Source: Desulfuromonadaceae bacterium (GTDB taxonomy: Bacteria; Desulfobacterota; Desulfuromonadia; Geobacterales; Pseudopelobacteraceae). Taken from it: a stretch of DNA of 59,283 bases. The DNA is taken from contig JAQTQX010000028.1 in the NCBI GenBank assembly GCA_028712075.1, positions 1 to 59,283 on the forward strand. Reading direction: 5' to 3'. This document shows positions 1 through 8,574 of this stretch, one piece after another (position 1 is the first letter of the stretch; the number at the start of each line of letters is the position of its first letter). The notes beneath the pieces were generated by a model, which was not told the origin of the DNA, made no database searches, and saw only the letters and a list, made by a program, of their open reading frames with translations. Both the position numbers and the translations under genes were made by a program.

Positions 1-757
1 ACCTTTCTCCTATCGCATTGGGTATGGTTCCGTAGACATAGGACCGACACATTTTTTTGTCATGCCCTTTGCGGGACAGTGCACCCACCGGGCAACGTTT
101 GATGCATGCTCCGCAAGTGCCCTGGCGGTAATGGAGGCAATTGGAACGGTGCTCGGGATAAGGACGATGCGACGGCTCAAGTCTCAGGTCGGTAATGACA
201 CTCCCCAGTCGGTGGGAAATGCCTTTGGGAGTGATCAGGGCATCGTTCAAGCTGAAGGTGCCCAGCCCGGCTGCATAGGCGGCATGGCGTTCCGACCAGG
301 TCGAGGCGATCCCAACCGGAGTTTCACGGAATTCGTGCCAGGTCGGCATGAGTTGTGGGGCATCAGACCTGAAACCTGAATCCTTAAGCCAATTGATCAG
401 ATGCTGCCGCAGAATCGTGTTGAATTGCTCGCCCAAGCTCCTCGTCTGCGCCCATTCACGTGAAGGACAGATAGTTTCACTTCGATTGGAAGCTCGGGTC
501 CTGTCGGTAATTGGCAATACCCAGCAGATCACCGTGGTCGGCAGCCATGGCTCCTCCGGCCACGAAGCGGCAACAAGTTCATGGGGGGTGAGGTGGAAGT
601 CGCCAATGACGGTTTTGTACTCCGTGAAGATCGGATCATCGGCTGCCGCAAAGCCGATCAGCGGCTCGTCGAAATACGGTTCAATACTCCCCGGAAACCG
701 GTTATCCTTGCTATTACGGACAAAGCGTCTTATTTCTCCTCGAATTTTCTTTTCCAT
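1..757 (-). CDS. QueG-like 4Fe-4S protein, 3' end off the window
   Basis: This open frame starts at the ATG complementary to 755-757, behind a GGAG ribosome site, and runs 252 codons to the window edge without a stop. A central segment around residues 150-190 (AAGLGTFSLNDALITPKG) resembles the AGLG/G.S part of the epoxyqueuosine reductase (QueG, COG1600) family. It is followed by a ferredoxin-type motif, C215-x2-C218-x3-C222-P, with further cysteines at 207 and 237. By family it is a cytoplasmic iron-sulfur oxidoreductase. I would not call it QueG itself, because the usual lysine-containing motif of QueG is not recognisable and the C-terminus is missing. It runs in the same direction as the AhpD-like gene, about 60 bases downstream of that gene. 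Confidence 0.75.
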   Translation of the reverse strand, partial: MEKKIRGEIRRFVRNSKDNRFPGSIEPYFDEPLIGFAAADDPIFTEYKTVIGDFHLTPHELVAASWPEEPWLPTTVICWVLPITDRTRASNRSETICPSREWAQTRSLGEQFNTILRQHLINWLKDSGFRSDAPQLMPTWHEFRETPVGIASTWSERHAAYAAGLGTFSLNDALITPKGISHRLGSVITDLRLEPSHRPYPEHRSNCLHYRQGTCGACIKRCPVGALSRKGHDKKMCRSYVYGTIPNAIGER

Positions 758-819
758 GGCATTCTCCATATACGGCGCATTGAAACCCGGGCATTCACAC
801 TTTGATATTCATTATTTGC

Positions 820-1350
820 TCAGAAATCGATTTCCACCTGCAGCGAGTCAAGAAATTTATTGAAGGCGGTGAACAACTCCATCACGCCAAGCGCCTCCAC
901 GATTTCGGCATCTGTTGCGCCTGCACCGCGCAGGGATTTGAATTCGGCGTCCTCAATCCTGAGCGGCGACGAGTTCGCCTTCCTGGCAAAACCGATGAGT
1001 GCCTTTTCCTTGCCGTCGAACGCCGCTCTTTCGATGTCCTGTTCGATGTGGGCAATCTCTTCATCCGAGATACCGATTGCCTCCAATGCCCCGGTATGAG
1101 CCGCCACGCAATAGGCGCAACCGTTGTCCTTCGAAACCAGCACCGCAATTGTCTGCTTCACCTTGGGGCTTAGGACCCCTTCCATCATGACCGCTTTGAC
1201 CTTGTTCCAGTTGGCCTTCAGCAGTGGCGGATGATGGCTGTAGGCCTTGAACAGGTTCGGCACCATGCCGAACGCCCCCTCGATCTCCTTGAATATTTCC
1301 GCAGTCTCCCCTGAAATTACTGCTGCTTCCACCAATGTAATACGTGCCAT
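820..1350 (-). CDS. AhpD-like carboxymuconolactone decarboxylase family protein
   Basis: The 176-residue protein carries C78-A-Y-C81 followed by H85 (NGCAYCVAAHT). This is the redox CxxC plus histidine of AhpD-type alkylhydroperoxidases, and length and fold class fit the peroxidase-related branch of the carboxymuconolactone decarboxylase family. The likely role is peroxide or thiol redox chemistry in the cytoplasm; the substrate is unknown. The start at 1350 was chosen because AGGAG lies just upstream. A longer frame to 1458 would run through the operator-like repeat at 1429-1448. The gene lies directly downstream of the tetR-type gene on the same strand and shares an operator-like sequence with it, so it is probably the regulated target. 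Confidence 0.85.
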   Translation of the reverse strand: MARITLVEAAVISGETAEIFKEIEGAFGMVPNLFKAYSHHPPLLKANWNKVKAVMMEGVLSPKVKQTIAVLVSKDNGCAYCVAAHTGALEAIGISDEEIAHIEQDIERAAFDGKEKALIGFARKANSSPLRIEDAEFKSLRGAGATDAEIVEALGVMELFTAFNKFLDSLQVEIDF

Positions 1351-1428
1351 CTCTGTTCTCCTTTTTGCTTTGATTTTTCCCGTATAAGTGGGATTCACAA
1401 CGATTCGTTTGGATTGTTGAAAATAAAA

Positions 1429-1448
1429 AACCGACCGTACGGTATGTT
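1429..1448. promoter_or_regulatory. TetR-type operator upstream of the AhpD-like gene
   Basis: The core ACCGTACGGT is a perfect 10-bp palindrome preceded by AACCG. The same AACCGACCGT...GGT pattern recurs in front of the TetR gene at 2067-2084. It lies between the TetR stop and the AhpD-like start, where a promoter for that gene would be expected. I infer that the TetR protein binds both. Confidence 0.65.
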
Positions 1449-1470
1449 TTGAGAACAAAAAATTATGCTC

Positions 1471-2052
1471 TCAGAGCCGCAACAAGTCGTGAATTCCGGT
1501 GAGGGCATCGCTGAGCGGTTTCTCATTCTTTTTCAGCCGAGCCATCATGATTCCCCCCTCAATGGCAGCCACCACATGCCCAGCCAACACGTCAGCTGGA
1601 AGGCTGCTGCGCACCTCTCCCAAATTTTGGGCGGCTGCAATGACGGTCCGCAGTCTCTCAATCCACTCCTCGAAGACTTTTTCAATGACCGCCGCGAAAC
1701 TACTCTCTTTATCTCCCATCTCAAGAGCGGTATTACCAAAGATGCAGCCGCCAACGAAGCCTGTCCTCTTATGGGTCTTCATAACCTTGCTAAAAAAATT
1801 GTCTAACTGTTTTTCCGGAGTAGCGCCGGTGAGAGCAGCATCAATAAATGCCAGAAAATCGACTCGCGCTTTCTCCAAAATAGCAAACCCTAAGGCTTCC
1901 TTGCTTGAAAAATGAAAATAGAGGCTCCCTTTCTTCAAACCGGTTGCTCCCAGCAGATCATTAATACTGGTAGCTCCAAACCCCTTCCGGTTGAAGATTT
2001 CAGCCGCCGTTTCCAAAATTCTGTCTCGTGTCGCTTCACCCTTTGAAATCAT
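1471..2052 (-). CDS. TetR/AcrR family transcriptional regulator
   Basis: The 193-residue protein has the N-terminal TetR helix-turn-helix at about residues 25-48 (TSINDLLGATGLKKGSLYFHF), then a divergent ligand-binding domain ending near residue 190. Such proteins repress their targets until a small molecule binds. The start at 2052 has a GAGG site 8 bases upstream. A sigma-70 promoter (2084-2112) overlaps an operator-like repeat (2067-2084), which points to autorepression. The same repeat occurs before the AhpD-like gene, so that gene is the likely target. The inducer cannot be told from sequence. Confidence 0.9.
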   Translation of the reverse strand: MISKGEATRDRILETAAEIFNRKGFGATSINDLLGATGLKKGSLYFHFSSKEALGFAILEKARVDFLAFIDAALTGATPEKQLDNFFSKVMKTHKRTGFVGGCIFGNTALEMGDKESSFAAVIEKVFEEWIERLRTVIAAAQNLGEVRSSLPADVLAGHVVAAIEGGIMMARLKKNEKPLSDALTGIHDLLRL

Positions 2053-2066
2053 AAATACCTCAAAAA

Positions 2067-2084
2067 AACCGACCGTTTGGTCTA
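2067..2084. promoter_or_regulatory. TetR autoregulatory operator
   Basis: AACCGACCGTTTGGTCTA contains the half-sites GACC and GGTC around a short centre and matches the repeat at 1429-1448 over its first ten bases. It sits immediately downstream of the -10 hexamer of the tetR promoter, a position where a bound repressor would block transcription. Confidence 0.65.
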
Positions 2085-2112
2085 AAATATATTCTCAACT
2101 GGACTTTGTCAA
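2084..2112 (-). promoter_or_regulatory. Sigma-70 promoter of the tetR-type gene
   Basis: On the minus strand TTGACA (2112-2107), a 17-base spacer and TATTTT (2089-2084) form a near-consensus promoter pointing into the TetR gene. Confidence 0.6.
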
Positions 2113-2570
2113 TTTAAAAAATAGACTGGATCAAAAATGATCTCATGAGCAAATGGATATATCTTTAGAGATAACGTTCACTTGGATATGATGTGGCGTG
2201 TTCCTAATCGCAATCACTGAAATAATGATGATTCCAACAGGGTTACGACCTGTCCGAAAAGACCGGCAGGTCAAAACCATGCCTGTTACATATTTGTCTG
2301 TTCTTCCCATTGCCCGGATTTGTTCGCGATGGGGAGCCAATTGATACACGAAAAGTCGTTCCCGGGGTGCTTCTATACAGCGTGAATTATTATGAATCCG
2401 ATTGAACTTAAATGGACTTTTGACACACTGAAGGTATTGATAACTATTTGAAATTATGTTAGTTTTAAAGCATACTTTCCGTAAGCACTTGATTCTGTTG
2501 GTTCAGAATCCCGTTTCCCGCTCCAAAGAATTCAAAGGTTTAACCAGAAATAGTTAAGCCCGTTTTCTTT
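2113..2570. other. Intergenic region without a recognisable gene
   Basis: This AT-rich stretch has no convincing coding frame. The only open frame of size, on the minus strand at 2143-2349, has no ribosome site and a composition unlike a protein. A short hairpin, GATTCTG and CAGAATC around six bases, lies at 2491-2510 but is not followed by a T-run. Confidence 0.5.
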
Positions 2571-2650
2571 GTGCGCCAGGTATGGCGCGTAGCGCGTAAG
2601 CGCCATTCAATTAGCTGTGGTGGTGAGAGTCCTCTAAGGGCTGGACAATT
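2571..2650 (+). ncRNA. Possible 5' relic of a group II intron
   Basis: The segment opens with GTGCGCCAGG, close to the GTGCG start of bacterial group II introns. It continues with a GCGC-GTAA-GCGC hairpin whose GTAA loop is a GNRA tetraloop, and then GGTGAGAGTCC, resembling the conserved GGTGAAAGTCC of domain I. No intron-encoded reverse transcriptase follows; a protein gene starts at 2730. It therefore looks like a truncated remnant. The call rests on remembered consensus only. Confidence 0.4.
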
Positions 2651-2729
2651 TTGGCAATAAACATGATTATGTCAACAGAGTCCTAGACGTTTATCGGATA
2701 TTGAGCCGATTGAGGAGATAAATTTTACT

Positions 2730-3065
2730 ATGGACACTCGCGATTCAAATTCTTTACTCGAAGAGGATGTCTGCGGGCACATTTTTACCGTCTCAGCGGC
2801 TATGGTTGGCGTCTGCATGACGGTCATCGGCATACTGCGTCTTGTGATTACCATTCAAAAAATCAACACTCTGGCCGATGATTTTCTCGCTGTTGATGCC
2901 TTGCTGTTTCTCACCTCCTGTATCCTCTCCTACTTGGCGCTGCGGTCACGTGGCTATACCCGGATGCACCGCATTGAGCGCATTGCCGACGGTATATTTA
3001 TTCTCGGTTTACTGGGTATGGGCGCTATATGTGTATTCACTGTGTATGAATTTGCTGTCGTGTAA
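2730..3065 (+). CDS. Small membrane protein of unknown function
   Basis: The 111-residue protein has about three hydrophobic segments (roughly residues 20-42, 50-68 and 88-108) separated by a short charged loop. GAGGAG precedes the ATG by about ten bases. I do not recognise a family. Its last 20 bases overlap the proposed start of the DUF2127 gene, which suggests the two are co-expressed membrane proteins. Confidence 0.7.
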   Translation: MDTRDSNSLLEEDVCGHIFTVSAAMVGVCMTVIGILRLVITIQKINTLADDFLAVDALLFLTSCILSYLALRSRGYTRMHRIERIADGIFILGLLGMGAICVFTVYEFAVV

Positions 3066-3522
3066 CCGGTCGACTGCCAGGGGATTGCGGGTAGTTGCCC
3101 TCTTTGAAGGGGCAAAAGGGGCTCTCGTTCTGTTGGCGGGATTCGGCCTCCTGACCTTTATCCATAAAGATGTACACAATGCGGCCGTTCAACTTGTTGA
3201 ACACATACATCTTAATCCGGCCAGACATTACCCGCGCATATTTCTTGATCTTACGGAACACATTACCGACAATCAGCTCTGGCTCCTGGCGTGTGCAGCA
3301 TTGCTCTATTGCGTGGTGAGAATGGTGGAAGCCACAGGATTATGGCTGGGAAAGAAATGGGCGGAGTGGTTCGGGACCCTGACCGGCGGGATCTACATTC
3401 CCGTCGAGATATATGAAGTTGCACGAGGCGGAACCTGGCCAAAAGTAACCGTGCTTGTTGTAAACCTTTGTGTCGTTTCATATCTGCTGCTGGTACTCAT
3501 CAAAAATAACAAAAAAGGATAA
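3046..3522 (+). CDS. DUF2127 family membrane protein
   Basis: From the ATG at 3046 the product is 158 residues. It contains RGLRVVALFEGAKGALVLLA, the characteristic opening of DUF2127 proteins, followed by three more hydrophobic stretches and a basic tail. The role is unknown; it is an inner-membrane protein. The open frame extends upstream to 2878, but that part only shadows the previous gene. No good ribosome site precedes 3046, so translation may depend on coupling to the upstream gene that it overlaps by 20 bases. Confidence 0.75.
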   Translation: MNLLSCNRSTARGLRVVALFEGAKGALVLLAGFGLLTFIHKDVHNAAVQLVEHIHLNPARHYPRIFLDLTEHITDNQLWLLACAALLYCVVRMVEATGLWLGKKWAEWFGTLTGGIYIPVEIYEVARGGTWPKVTVLVVNLCVVSYLLLVLIKNNKKG

Positions 3523-3588
3523 TGAATTTGTGAGTCAGGGATTTGATATGAGAATGTAGTAGAACTTGTGATAGAGGAGTAGTGGTAC

Positions 3589-3636
3589 ATGAAAGTACTG
3601 GTAGATTTGTGTAACGGATGGGCAGTTCTCATGTAA
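3589..3636 (+). CDS. Possible 15-codon leader peptide upstream of benE-like gene
   Basis: An ATG behind a strong AGAGGAG site opens a 15-codon frame (MKVLVDLCNGWAVLM) that stops 48 bases before the BenE-like start. The ribosome site is better than that of many real genes here. No attenuator hairpins are obvious. It may be a short leader or chance. Confidence 0.3.
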   Translation: MKVLVDLCNGWAVLM

Positions 3637-3684
3637 CAGGCGCCGTTGTATTCGGTTGCGATCAGAGCATGATAGGAAGTTATC

Positions 3685-4842
3685 ATGGTAAGAAAATCTG
3701 AACTCTCACATATATCTGCTGGCTTTATTGCAGTACTGGTTGGCTACACGAGTTCGGCCGCCATTGTTTTCTCCGCAGCTACTGCTGCAGGCGCCAGTGC
3801 CGCACATATCAGCTCCTGGCTATTGGCATTAGGTGTTGGTATGGGGATAACCTGTATTGGACTATCACTATACTTTCGCAGTCCGGTGTTAACCGCCTGG
3901 TCGACCCCAGGTGCGGCACTTTTGGCAACTGCACTGGTCGGTGTGCCAATGAGCGACGCCATCGGAGTATTCCTCTTTGCTTCTGCACTGCTCACGATCT
4001 GCGGCGTAACCGGATGGGTTGAAATGCTCATGAAGCACATCCCAAAATCTTTGGCTGCTGCCATGTTGGCGGGGGTATTACTGCGTTTCGGTCTGGGAGT
4101 GTTCGTCTCCCTGAATTCCCAGCTCTGGTTGGTAACACTGATGCTGCTGATATTCTTTGCTGGTAAAAGAATGAATTCGCGTTACACGATTCCCCTGACC
4201 TTTCTGGGTGGTCTAATCTGGGCGGCTCTGAGCAGATCGATTCACTATGAAGCGGTAACTTTCTCACTGGCGCGGCCGATATTCACTGCACCAACTTTTA
4301 CACTCTCGACAATCATAGGTGTGGGAATACCGCTGTTTATCGTTACCATGGCCTCACAGAATGTGCCGGGGATTGCTGTCCTGAGGGCTAACGGCTACCA
4401 GACACCGGTCTCACCCCTTATTGGCTGGACCGGATTGACCGGTTTGCTATTGGCACCTTTTGGAGGTTATCAGTTCAATCTGGCTGCCATAACAGCTGCA
4501 ATCTGTATGAGCCCGGAAGCTGATCGGAATCCAGAACAACGCTATCTGGCAGCGGTATGGGCCGGCATATTCTATCTGGCAACCGGTCTGCTTGGTGCGA
4601 CAGTGGCCAGCGTCTTCACCGCACTGCCAAAGGAACTTGTTGCCGCCATTGCCGGTATTGCTCTTCTTGGCACTATCGGGTCCAGTTTATCAGGTGCGCT
4701 CAATGATGAGCGGGAACGGGACGCGGCCCTCATTACGTTCCTGGTAACCGCATCTGGACTTACCCTGAGTGGCATTGGCAGTGCTTTTTGGGGTTTGCTG
4801 CTTGGTTTGGCCGTTCTGAAGATAATCCCGCGTAAAAAATGA
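3685..4842 (+). CDS. BenE family transporter
   Basis: The 385-residue protein is hydrophobic throughout, with about 11-12 membrane segments. It matches the benzoate/H+ symporter BenE family in length and in motifs such as WSTPGAALL (residues about 72-80) and the later QFNLAAITAAICM region. By family it imports benzoate or a related aromatic acid by proton symport. No aromatic-degradation genes are near, so the substrate is open. The ATG has AGGAAG seven bases upstream. A DUF554 membrane protein follows 16 bases later. Confidence 0.88.
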   Translation: MVRKSELSHISAGFIAVLVGYTSSAAIVFSAATAAGASAAHISSWLLALGVGMGITCIGLSLYFRSPVLTAWSTPGAALLATALVGVPMSDAIGVFLFASALLTICGVTGWVEMLMKHIPKSLAAAMLAGVLLRFGLGVFVSLNSQLWLVTLMLLIFFAGKRMNSRYTIPLTFLGGLIWAALSRSIHYEAVTFSLARPIFTAPTFTLSTIIGVGIPLFIVTMASQNVPGIAVLRANGYQTPVSPLIGWTGLTGLLLAPFGGYQFNLAAITAAICMSPEADRNPEQRYLAAVWAGIFYLATGLLGATVASVFTALPKELVAAIAGIALLGTIGSSLSGALNDERERDAALITFLVTASGLTLSGIGSAFWGLLLGLAVLKIIPRKK

Positions 4843-4858
4843 AAACCGAAGGTATTTC

Positions 4859-5545
4859 ATGATAATGACCGGAACTATTGTCAATGTCGCTGCAATCAGT
4901 GCCGGAGCGCTGGTCGGACGCTATGCTGGCCGCTTTATCCCTCACAGGATTCGCCAAACGGTTATGGCAGGTTTGGGACTGACTGTGCTATTGATAGGAC
5001 TGCAGCTGGCATTGAAAAGCAAGCAGCCTATGATTGTTATTGGCAGTTTGATCCTCGGCGGTGTCCTTGGTGAACTGATGCACATTGAAGCACGTCTGGA
5101 GTCATTCGGTTTGTGGCTGCAGGGACGGTTCACCAGCGCCGGTAATATCGCTGAAGGATTTGTAGCCGCAAGTCTGTTGTACTGCGTCGGAGCCATGTCG
5201 ATCATGGGTTCATTGCAGGATGGCTTAACCGGAACACCGTCGATCCTTTATGCCAAATCCGCACTGGACGGTGTTGCGTCTATTGCATTGGCTTCGACAT
5301 TGGGAATAGGAGTGCTGTTTTCAGCCCTGTCAGTGGCAATCTATCAGGGATGCATTACTATCGCAGCCGAGTCTGCCAGATCTCTTCTGACCGAAACCGT
5401 GGTGCTTGAGATGAATGCTGTCGGCGGCCTGCTTATTGTTGCGATAGGGTTTGATCTTGTCGGAATCAAGAGGTTGCCGGTTGGTAATTTGCTGCCAGCG
5501 GTCTTCGTTGCCGTAGGACTTGTGTGGATGTTCGGGCTGGCGTAA
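4859..5545 (+). CDS. DUF554 family membrane protein
   Basis: The 228-residue protein has about seven membrane segments and the DUF554 (YdfK/YqgA) features. These include an N-terminal GTIVNVAAISAGALVGRYAG, a central GGVLGELMHIE and CVGAMSIMGSLQDGLTG. The function of the family is unknown; it is an inner-membrane protein. GAAGG precedes the ATG. It follows benE at 16 bases, so the two are likely one transcript. Confidence 0.88.
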   Translation: MIMTGTIVNVAAISAGALVGRYAGRFIPHRIRQTVMAGLGLTVLLIGLQLALKSKQPMIVIGSLILGGVLGELMHIEARLESFGLWLQGRFTSAGNIAEGFVAASLLYCVGAMSIMGSLQDGLTGTPSILYAKSALDGVASIALASTLGIGVLFSALSVAIYQGCITIAAESARSLLTETVVLEMNAVGGLLIVAIGFDLVGIKRLPVGNLLPAVFVAVGLVWMFGLA

Positions 5546-5664
5546 ATGTGCAGACAACGGAGGCTGGATGTTTGGTAGTGGAGCTGCTGCAGCCGGCTCC
5601 AATATACAAATCCAACCTTTTCACCCATCTTTTTGTAGAGGTTATACCTAATGAGGCTTATTTC

Positions 5665-6633
5665 GTGAAACCAAAACTGAGCAAACGTACTACCAAGGCC
5701 GAGCTGCTTGCTGAACTGCAAGCGTTACAGTTGATAGAGGAAGAATATCGGCTGTTGCTTGATGAGTCGAGTGACCCGATTTTTGCCTTTTACCCCGATG
5801 GTCGATACCGTTATGTGAATCTGGCTTTTGCAGACGGTGTCGGTTTTGAACGCATTAACATCATAGGCAAGAAAATATGGGACATCTTCTCCAAAAACGA
5901 AGCAGACAAACGCTTTGCGGTGGTCAAGTGGGTATTTGAAAACAGGCAGACAAGGATCATCGAAGTACGCGTTCCCCGACCAGACGGAGATCGCTATTAT
6001 GTGACAACGGTCAAGCCGATATTTGATACCGTCGGAGCGGTGGTTTCTGTTATCTGCGTTTCAAAGGACATTACCGATCGCAAGATGATGGAGGAAAAAC
6101 TTGCGTATATGAGTCAGTACGACAGCCTGACCAATTTACCTAATCGGACATTGTTTTCCGACCGGTTGCAGCACGCCATAAGCGAGGCTATCCGGAACCG
6201 GACTCGGCTGGCATTACTGTTTATGGATATCGACTATTTTAAAACGGTGAACGATAACTGTGGCCATATGGTGGGAGATTTACTTCTACAGGCGGCGGCG
6301 CAGCGTCTGCAGACTTGCGTTCGCAAATCGGATACGGTAAGTCGTCTTGGTGGCGATGAATTTGTTGTCGTGTTATCTGCCATTGAGGACGAGCACTATG
6401 CGCATTCGGTGGCCGAAAAAATTCGCCATGCTATGAATCAGCCGTTTGACCTTGAGGGATGCCAATGTCAGGAGATTTCAATCTGCATCGGCATTGCAAT
6501 TTATCCGGATCATGGCTCAGATGAAATTGAGCTTACCCGCAATGCTGATAAAGCAATGTACCAGGCCAAAGATAGCGGGCGTAACGGTGTAAAACTATTC
6601 CAGCCTGCGGACTCCTCGTTGACGAAAAATTGA
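5665..6633 (+). CDS. PAS-GGDEF diguanylate cyclase
   Basis: From the GTG at 5665 (GAGG upstream) the product is 322 residues: a short basic/coiled N-terminus, one PAS domain at about residues 27-140, and a GGDEF domain at about 150-310. The active site GGDEF is intact (residues 229-233). The product-inhibition I-site R220-x2-D223 lies five residues before it, so the enzyme should make cyclic di-GMP from GTP and be feedback-inhibited. There are no membrane segments, so it is a cytoplasmic sensor; the PAS ligand is unknown. The open frame reaches upstream to 5524, but that part overlaps DUF554 and has no ribosome site. Confidence 0.9.
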   Translation: MKPKLSKRTTKAELLAELQALQLIEEEYRLLLDESSDPIFAFYPDGRYRYVNLAFADGVGFERINIIGKKIWDIFSKNEADKRFAVVKWVFENRQTRIIEVRVPRPDGDRYYVTTVKPIFDTVGAVVSVICVSKDITDRKMMEEKLAYMSQYDSLTNLPNRTLFSDRLQHAISEAIRNRTRLALLFMDIDYFKTVNDNCGHMVGDLLLQAAAQRLQTCVRKSDTVSRLGGDEFVVVLSAIEDEHYAHSVAEKIRHAMNQPFDLEGCQCQEISICIGIAIYPDHGSDEIELTRNADKAMYQAKDSGRNGVKLFQPADSSLTKN

Positions 6634-6658
6634 AACTATGTACTTTGGGGCATGTCAC

Positions 6659-7741
6659 ATGAACTCTGTTTCTGAGCAACTATATGAAATAGGCTGGGAC
6701 GAATGGTTTGATGCACAGGCACATGAAAAGGGTTTGGCAGGGCACCGTCTTGCACGTGTTGTTGCAGTGGATCGTGACCAACTTCTTGTCATAGATGAAT
6801 CTGGTGAATATCGCGCAAAACTTGCAGGCCGTTTTCAATATATGGCTGAGCAACCAAGTGATTTCCCCTGTGTTGGAGATTGGGTATGCATTCAATACAG
6901 CGGCTCTGATCAGTTCGGAATAATTCATGACGTCGTTCCGAGAAAGTCGTTTCTTCGCCGTAAGGCTGCAGGAGATACCATTGCATACCAGATGATTGCG
7001 TCGAATATTGACGTAGCTTTAATAGTGCAGTCCTGCCATTTCGACTTTAATGTCAACAGACTTGAGCGCTACCTGGTAATGGTCCGAAACGGGCACGTAC
7101 ATCCTGTCGTATTACTCACCAAAACTGACCTGGTCAGCCCTGAAGCACTCCGACAACTGATAAAGGAATTGAGAAGCTCTGGAATAGATACGGAAGTAAT
7201 CGCGCTTAGCAACGTCACCGGCGATGGAGTTGACACTGTGCGTGAAATTCTGCACTCCGGGAAAACCTACTGTCTTTTAGGTTCATCAGGAGTTGGCAAG
7301 AGTACACTGATCAACAACTTGATTGGGCGGCACATACATGAGACCAAAACGGTGAGTGGCACTGGAGAGGGGCGACATGCGACGGTGCGTCGCGAACTCA
7401 TCGTTTTGAATAACGGTGCAATGCTGATAGATAACCCTGGAATGCGTGAGTTTGGCATTTTGGGAGCTAAGGAAGGAATCGGTAGCAGTTATGCTGATAT
7501 CTATGCGTTATCATCGCACTGTAAATATAGTGATTGCTCCCACTCTAACGAACCGGGTTGTGCTGTTTTGAGTGCAATCGAGAACGGGAATCTCTCCCGG
7601 TCGCATTATCAGAACTTTATCAAACTCAGGGGTGAATCAGAGTTTCATGATTTGTCGAATCTTGAAAAGCGAAATAAGGATAAGGCCTTTGGTCGTTACA
7701 TCAAGTCAGCCAAGAAAGATCTGGAAATCTTTCGCAGATGA
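6659..7741 (+). CDS. rsgA: Ribosome small subunit-dependent GTPase A
   Basis: RsgA is a circularly permuted GTPase that checks late 30S subunit assembly. Seen here are an N-terminal OB-fold region, the G4 motif TKTD, then the P-loop GSSGVGKST, a DNPGMRE switch segment, and a C-terminal zinc-binding C-x4-C-x-H-x5-C (CKYSDCSHSNEPGC). The G4-before-P-loop order is diagnostic. The 360-residue length from the ATG at 6659 fits; GGGG lies about ten bases upstream. An ATG at 6638 is an alternative start. Confidence 0.93.
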   Translation: MNSVSEQLYEIGWDEWFDAQAHEKGLAGHRLARVVAVDRDQLLVIDESGEYRAKLAGRFQYMAEQPSDFPCVGDWVCIQYSGSDQFGIIHDVVPRKSFLRRKAAGDTIAYQMIASNIDVALIVQSCHFDFNVNRLERYLVMVRNGHVHPVVLLTKTDLVSPEALRQLIKELRSSGIDTEVIALSNVTGDGVDTVREILHSGKTYCLLGSSGVGKSTLINNLIGRHIHETKTVSGTGEGRHATVRRELIVLNNGAMLIDNPGMREFGILGAKEGIGSSYADIYALSSHCKYSDCSHSNEPGCAVLSAIENGNLSRSHYQNFIKLRGESEFHDLSNLEKRNKDKAFGRYIKSAKKDLEIFRR

Positions 7742-7758
7742 AAATCTGATCAGCATAC

Positions 7759-8535
7759 ATGTGTCTTATCGTATTTGCATTTGACTGCCATCCGGACTAC
7801 CAGCTTATCCTCGGAGCAAACCGAGATGAGTTTCGTTATCGTCCCACCGAACCGGCTGGATTCTGGAATAGTGCCCCATACCTGTTAGCAGGGCGTGACA
7901 AGCAGGCCGGAGGAACCTGGATGGGGGTGACGACAGCCGGCAAGTTTGCAGCCATTACCAATTACCGTGATCCACGCCTGCAGGTAATAGATCCACCGTC
8001 ACGAGGCACGCTGGTCTCCACCTATTTGCTGGATGCACATGTGACCCCAGAGGAGTATCAGGCAACGCTCAATCGAGATGGTAAGCAGTACGATGGTTTC
8101 AATTTTCTGTACGGTACCAGAGACAAGCTGTACTACTTCACCAACCGGGGCGGCTCATCAGGGCCGGTTTCTCGGGGTATCCACGGGCTATCCAACCATC
8201 TGCTCGACACTCAGTGGGCCAAGGTAACGACTGCCAAGTCTCGCCTTGAGTCTATTGTGCAGCACTATGCCATAGAATCGGAAAACATATTCGACGCACT
8301 TTCTGATCCAGTCCCATTCGCTGACAACCTGCTGCCTGACACCGGGGTCGGCCTCGATCGGGAACGAATGCTATCGCCGCTCTTTATTGAAAACGAAACA
8401 TATGGTACCCGTTCAGCTACTGTTATATTGGTGGCCCGAAACGGTAATACGACTTTCATTGAGCGAGTTTTTGACCATTCTTCCGGTACGTCTTCAACAC
8501 AAAAGTTCACCTTTCAACAGCAGCTCTTACCATGA
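7759..8535 (+). CDS. NRDE (TANGO2-like) family protein
   Basis: The 258-residue protein begins MCLIVFAFDCHPDYQLILGANRDEF and so carries both the N-terminal MC and the NRDE motif that name this family. A GGTWMGV segment follows. The related NTN-type fold suggests a hydrolase or a carrier, but no reaction is established. It starts 17 bases after rsgA. The ribosome site is weak, so translation may rely on read-through from rsgA. Confidence 0.88.
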   Translation: MCLIVFAFDCHPDYQLILGANRDEFRYRPTEPAGFWNSAPYLLAGRDKQAGGTWMGVTTAGKFAAITNYRDPRLQVIDPPSRGTLVSTYLLDAHVTPEEYQATLNRDGKQYDGFNFLYGTRDKLYYFTNRGGSSGPVSRGIHGLSNHLLDTQWAKVTTAKSRLESIVQHYAIESENIFDALSDPVPFADNLLPDTGVGLDRERMLSPLFIENETYGTRSATVILVARNGNTTFIERVFDHSSGTSSTQKFTFQQQLLP

Positions 8536-8574
8536 ATTTTTGAATTCACATCAGGCAGATTCAGAGGGATTTTC

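Noticed and set aside
348..863. Plus-strand reading frames over the first 860 bases
   Set aside because: They overlap a minus-strand iron-sulfur protein that reads open from 757 to the window edge with clear motifs; the plus-strand frames lack family features.
2143..2349. A 68-residue minus-strand frame
   Set aside because: No ribosome site, odd composition and no recognised family.
2878..3045. Extended N-terminus of the DUF2127 gene
   Set aside because: It overlaps the preceding membrane-protein gene in another frame and shows no family similarity; the ATG at 3046 fits the DUF2127 start.
5524..5664. Longer start for the GGDEF protein
   Set aside because: It overlaps the DUF554 gene, and no ribosome site is present; GTG at 5665 has GAGG.
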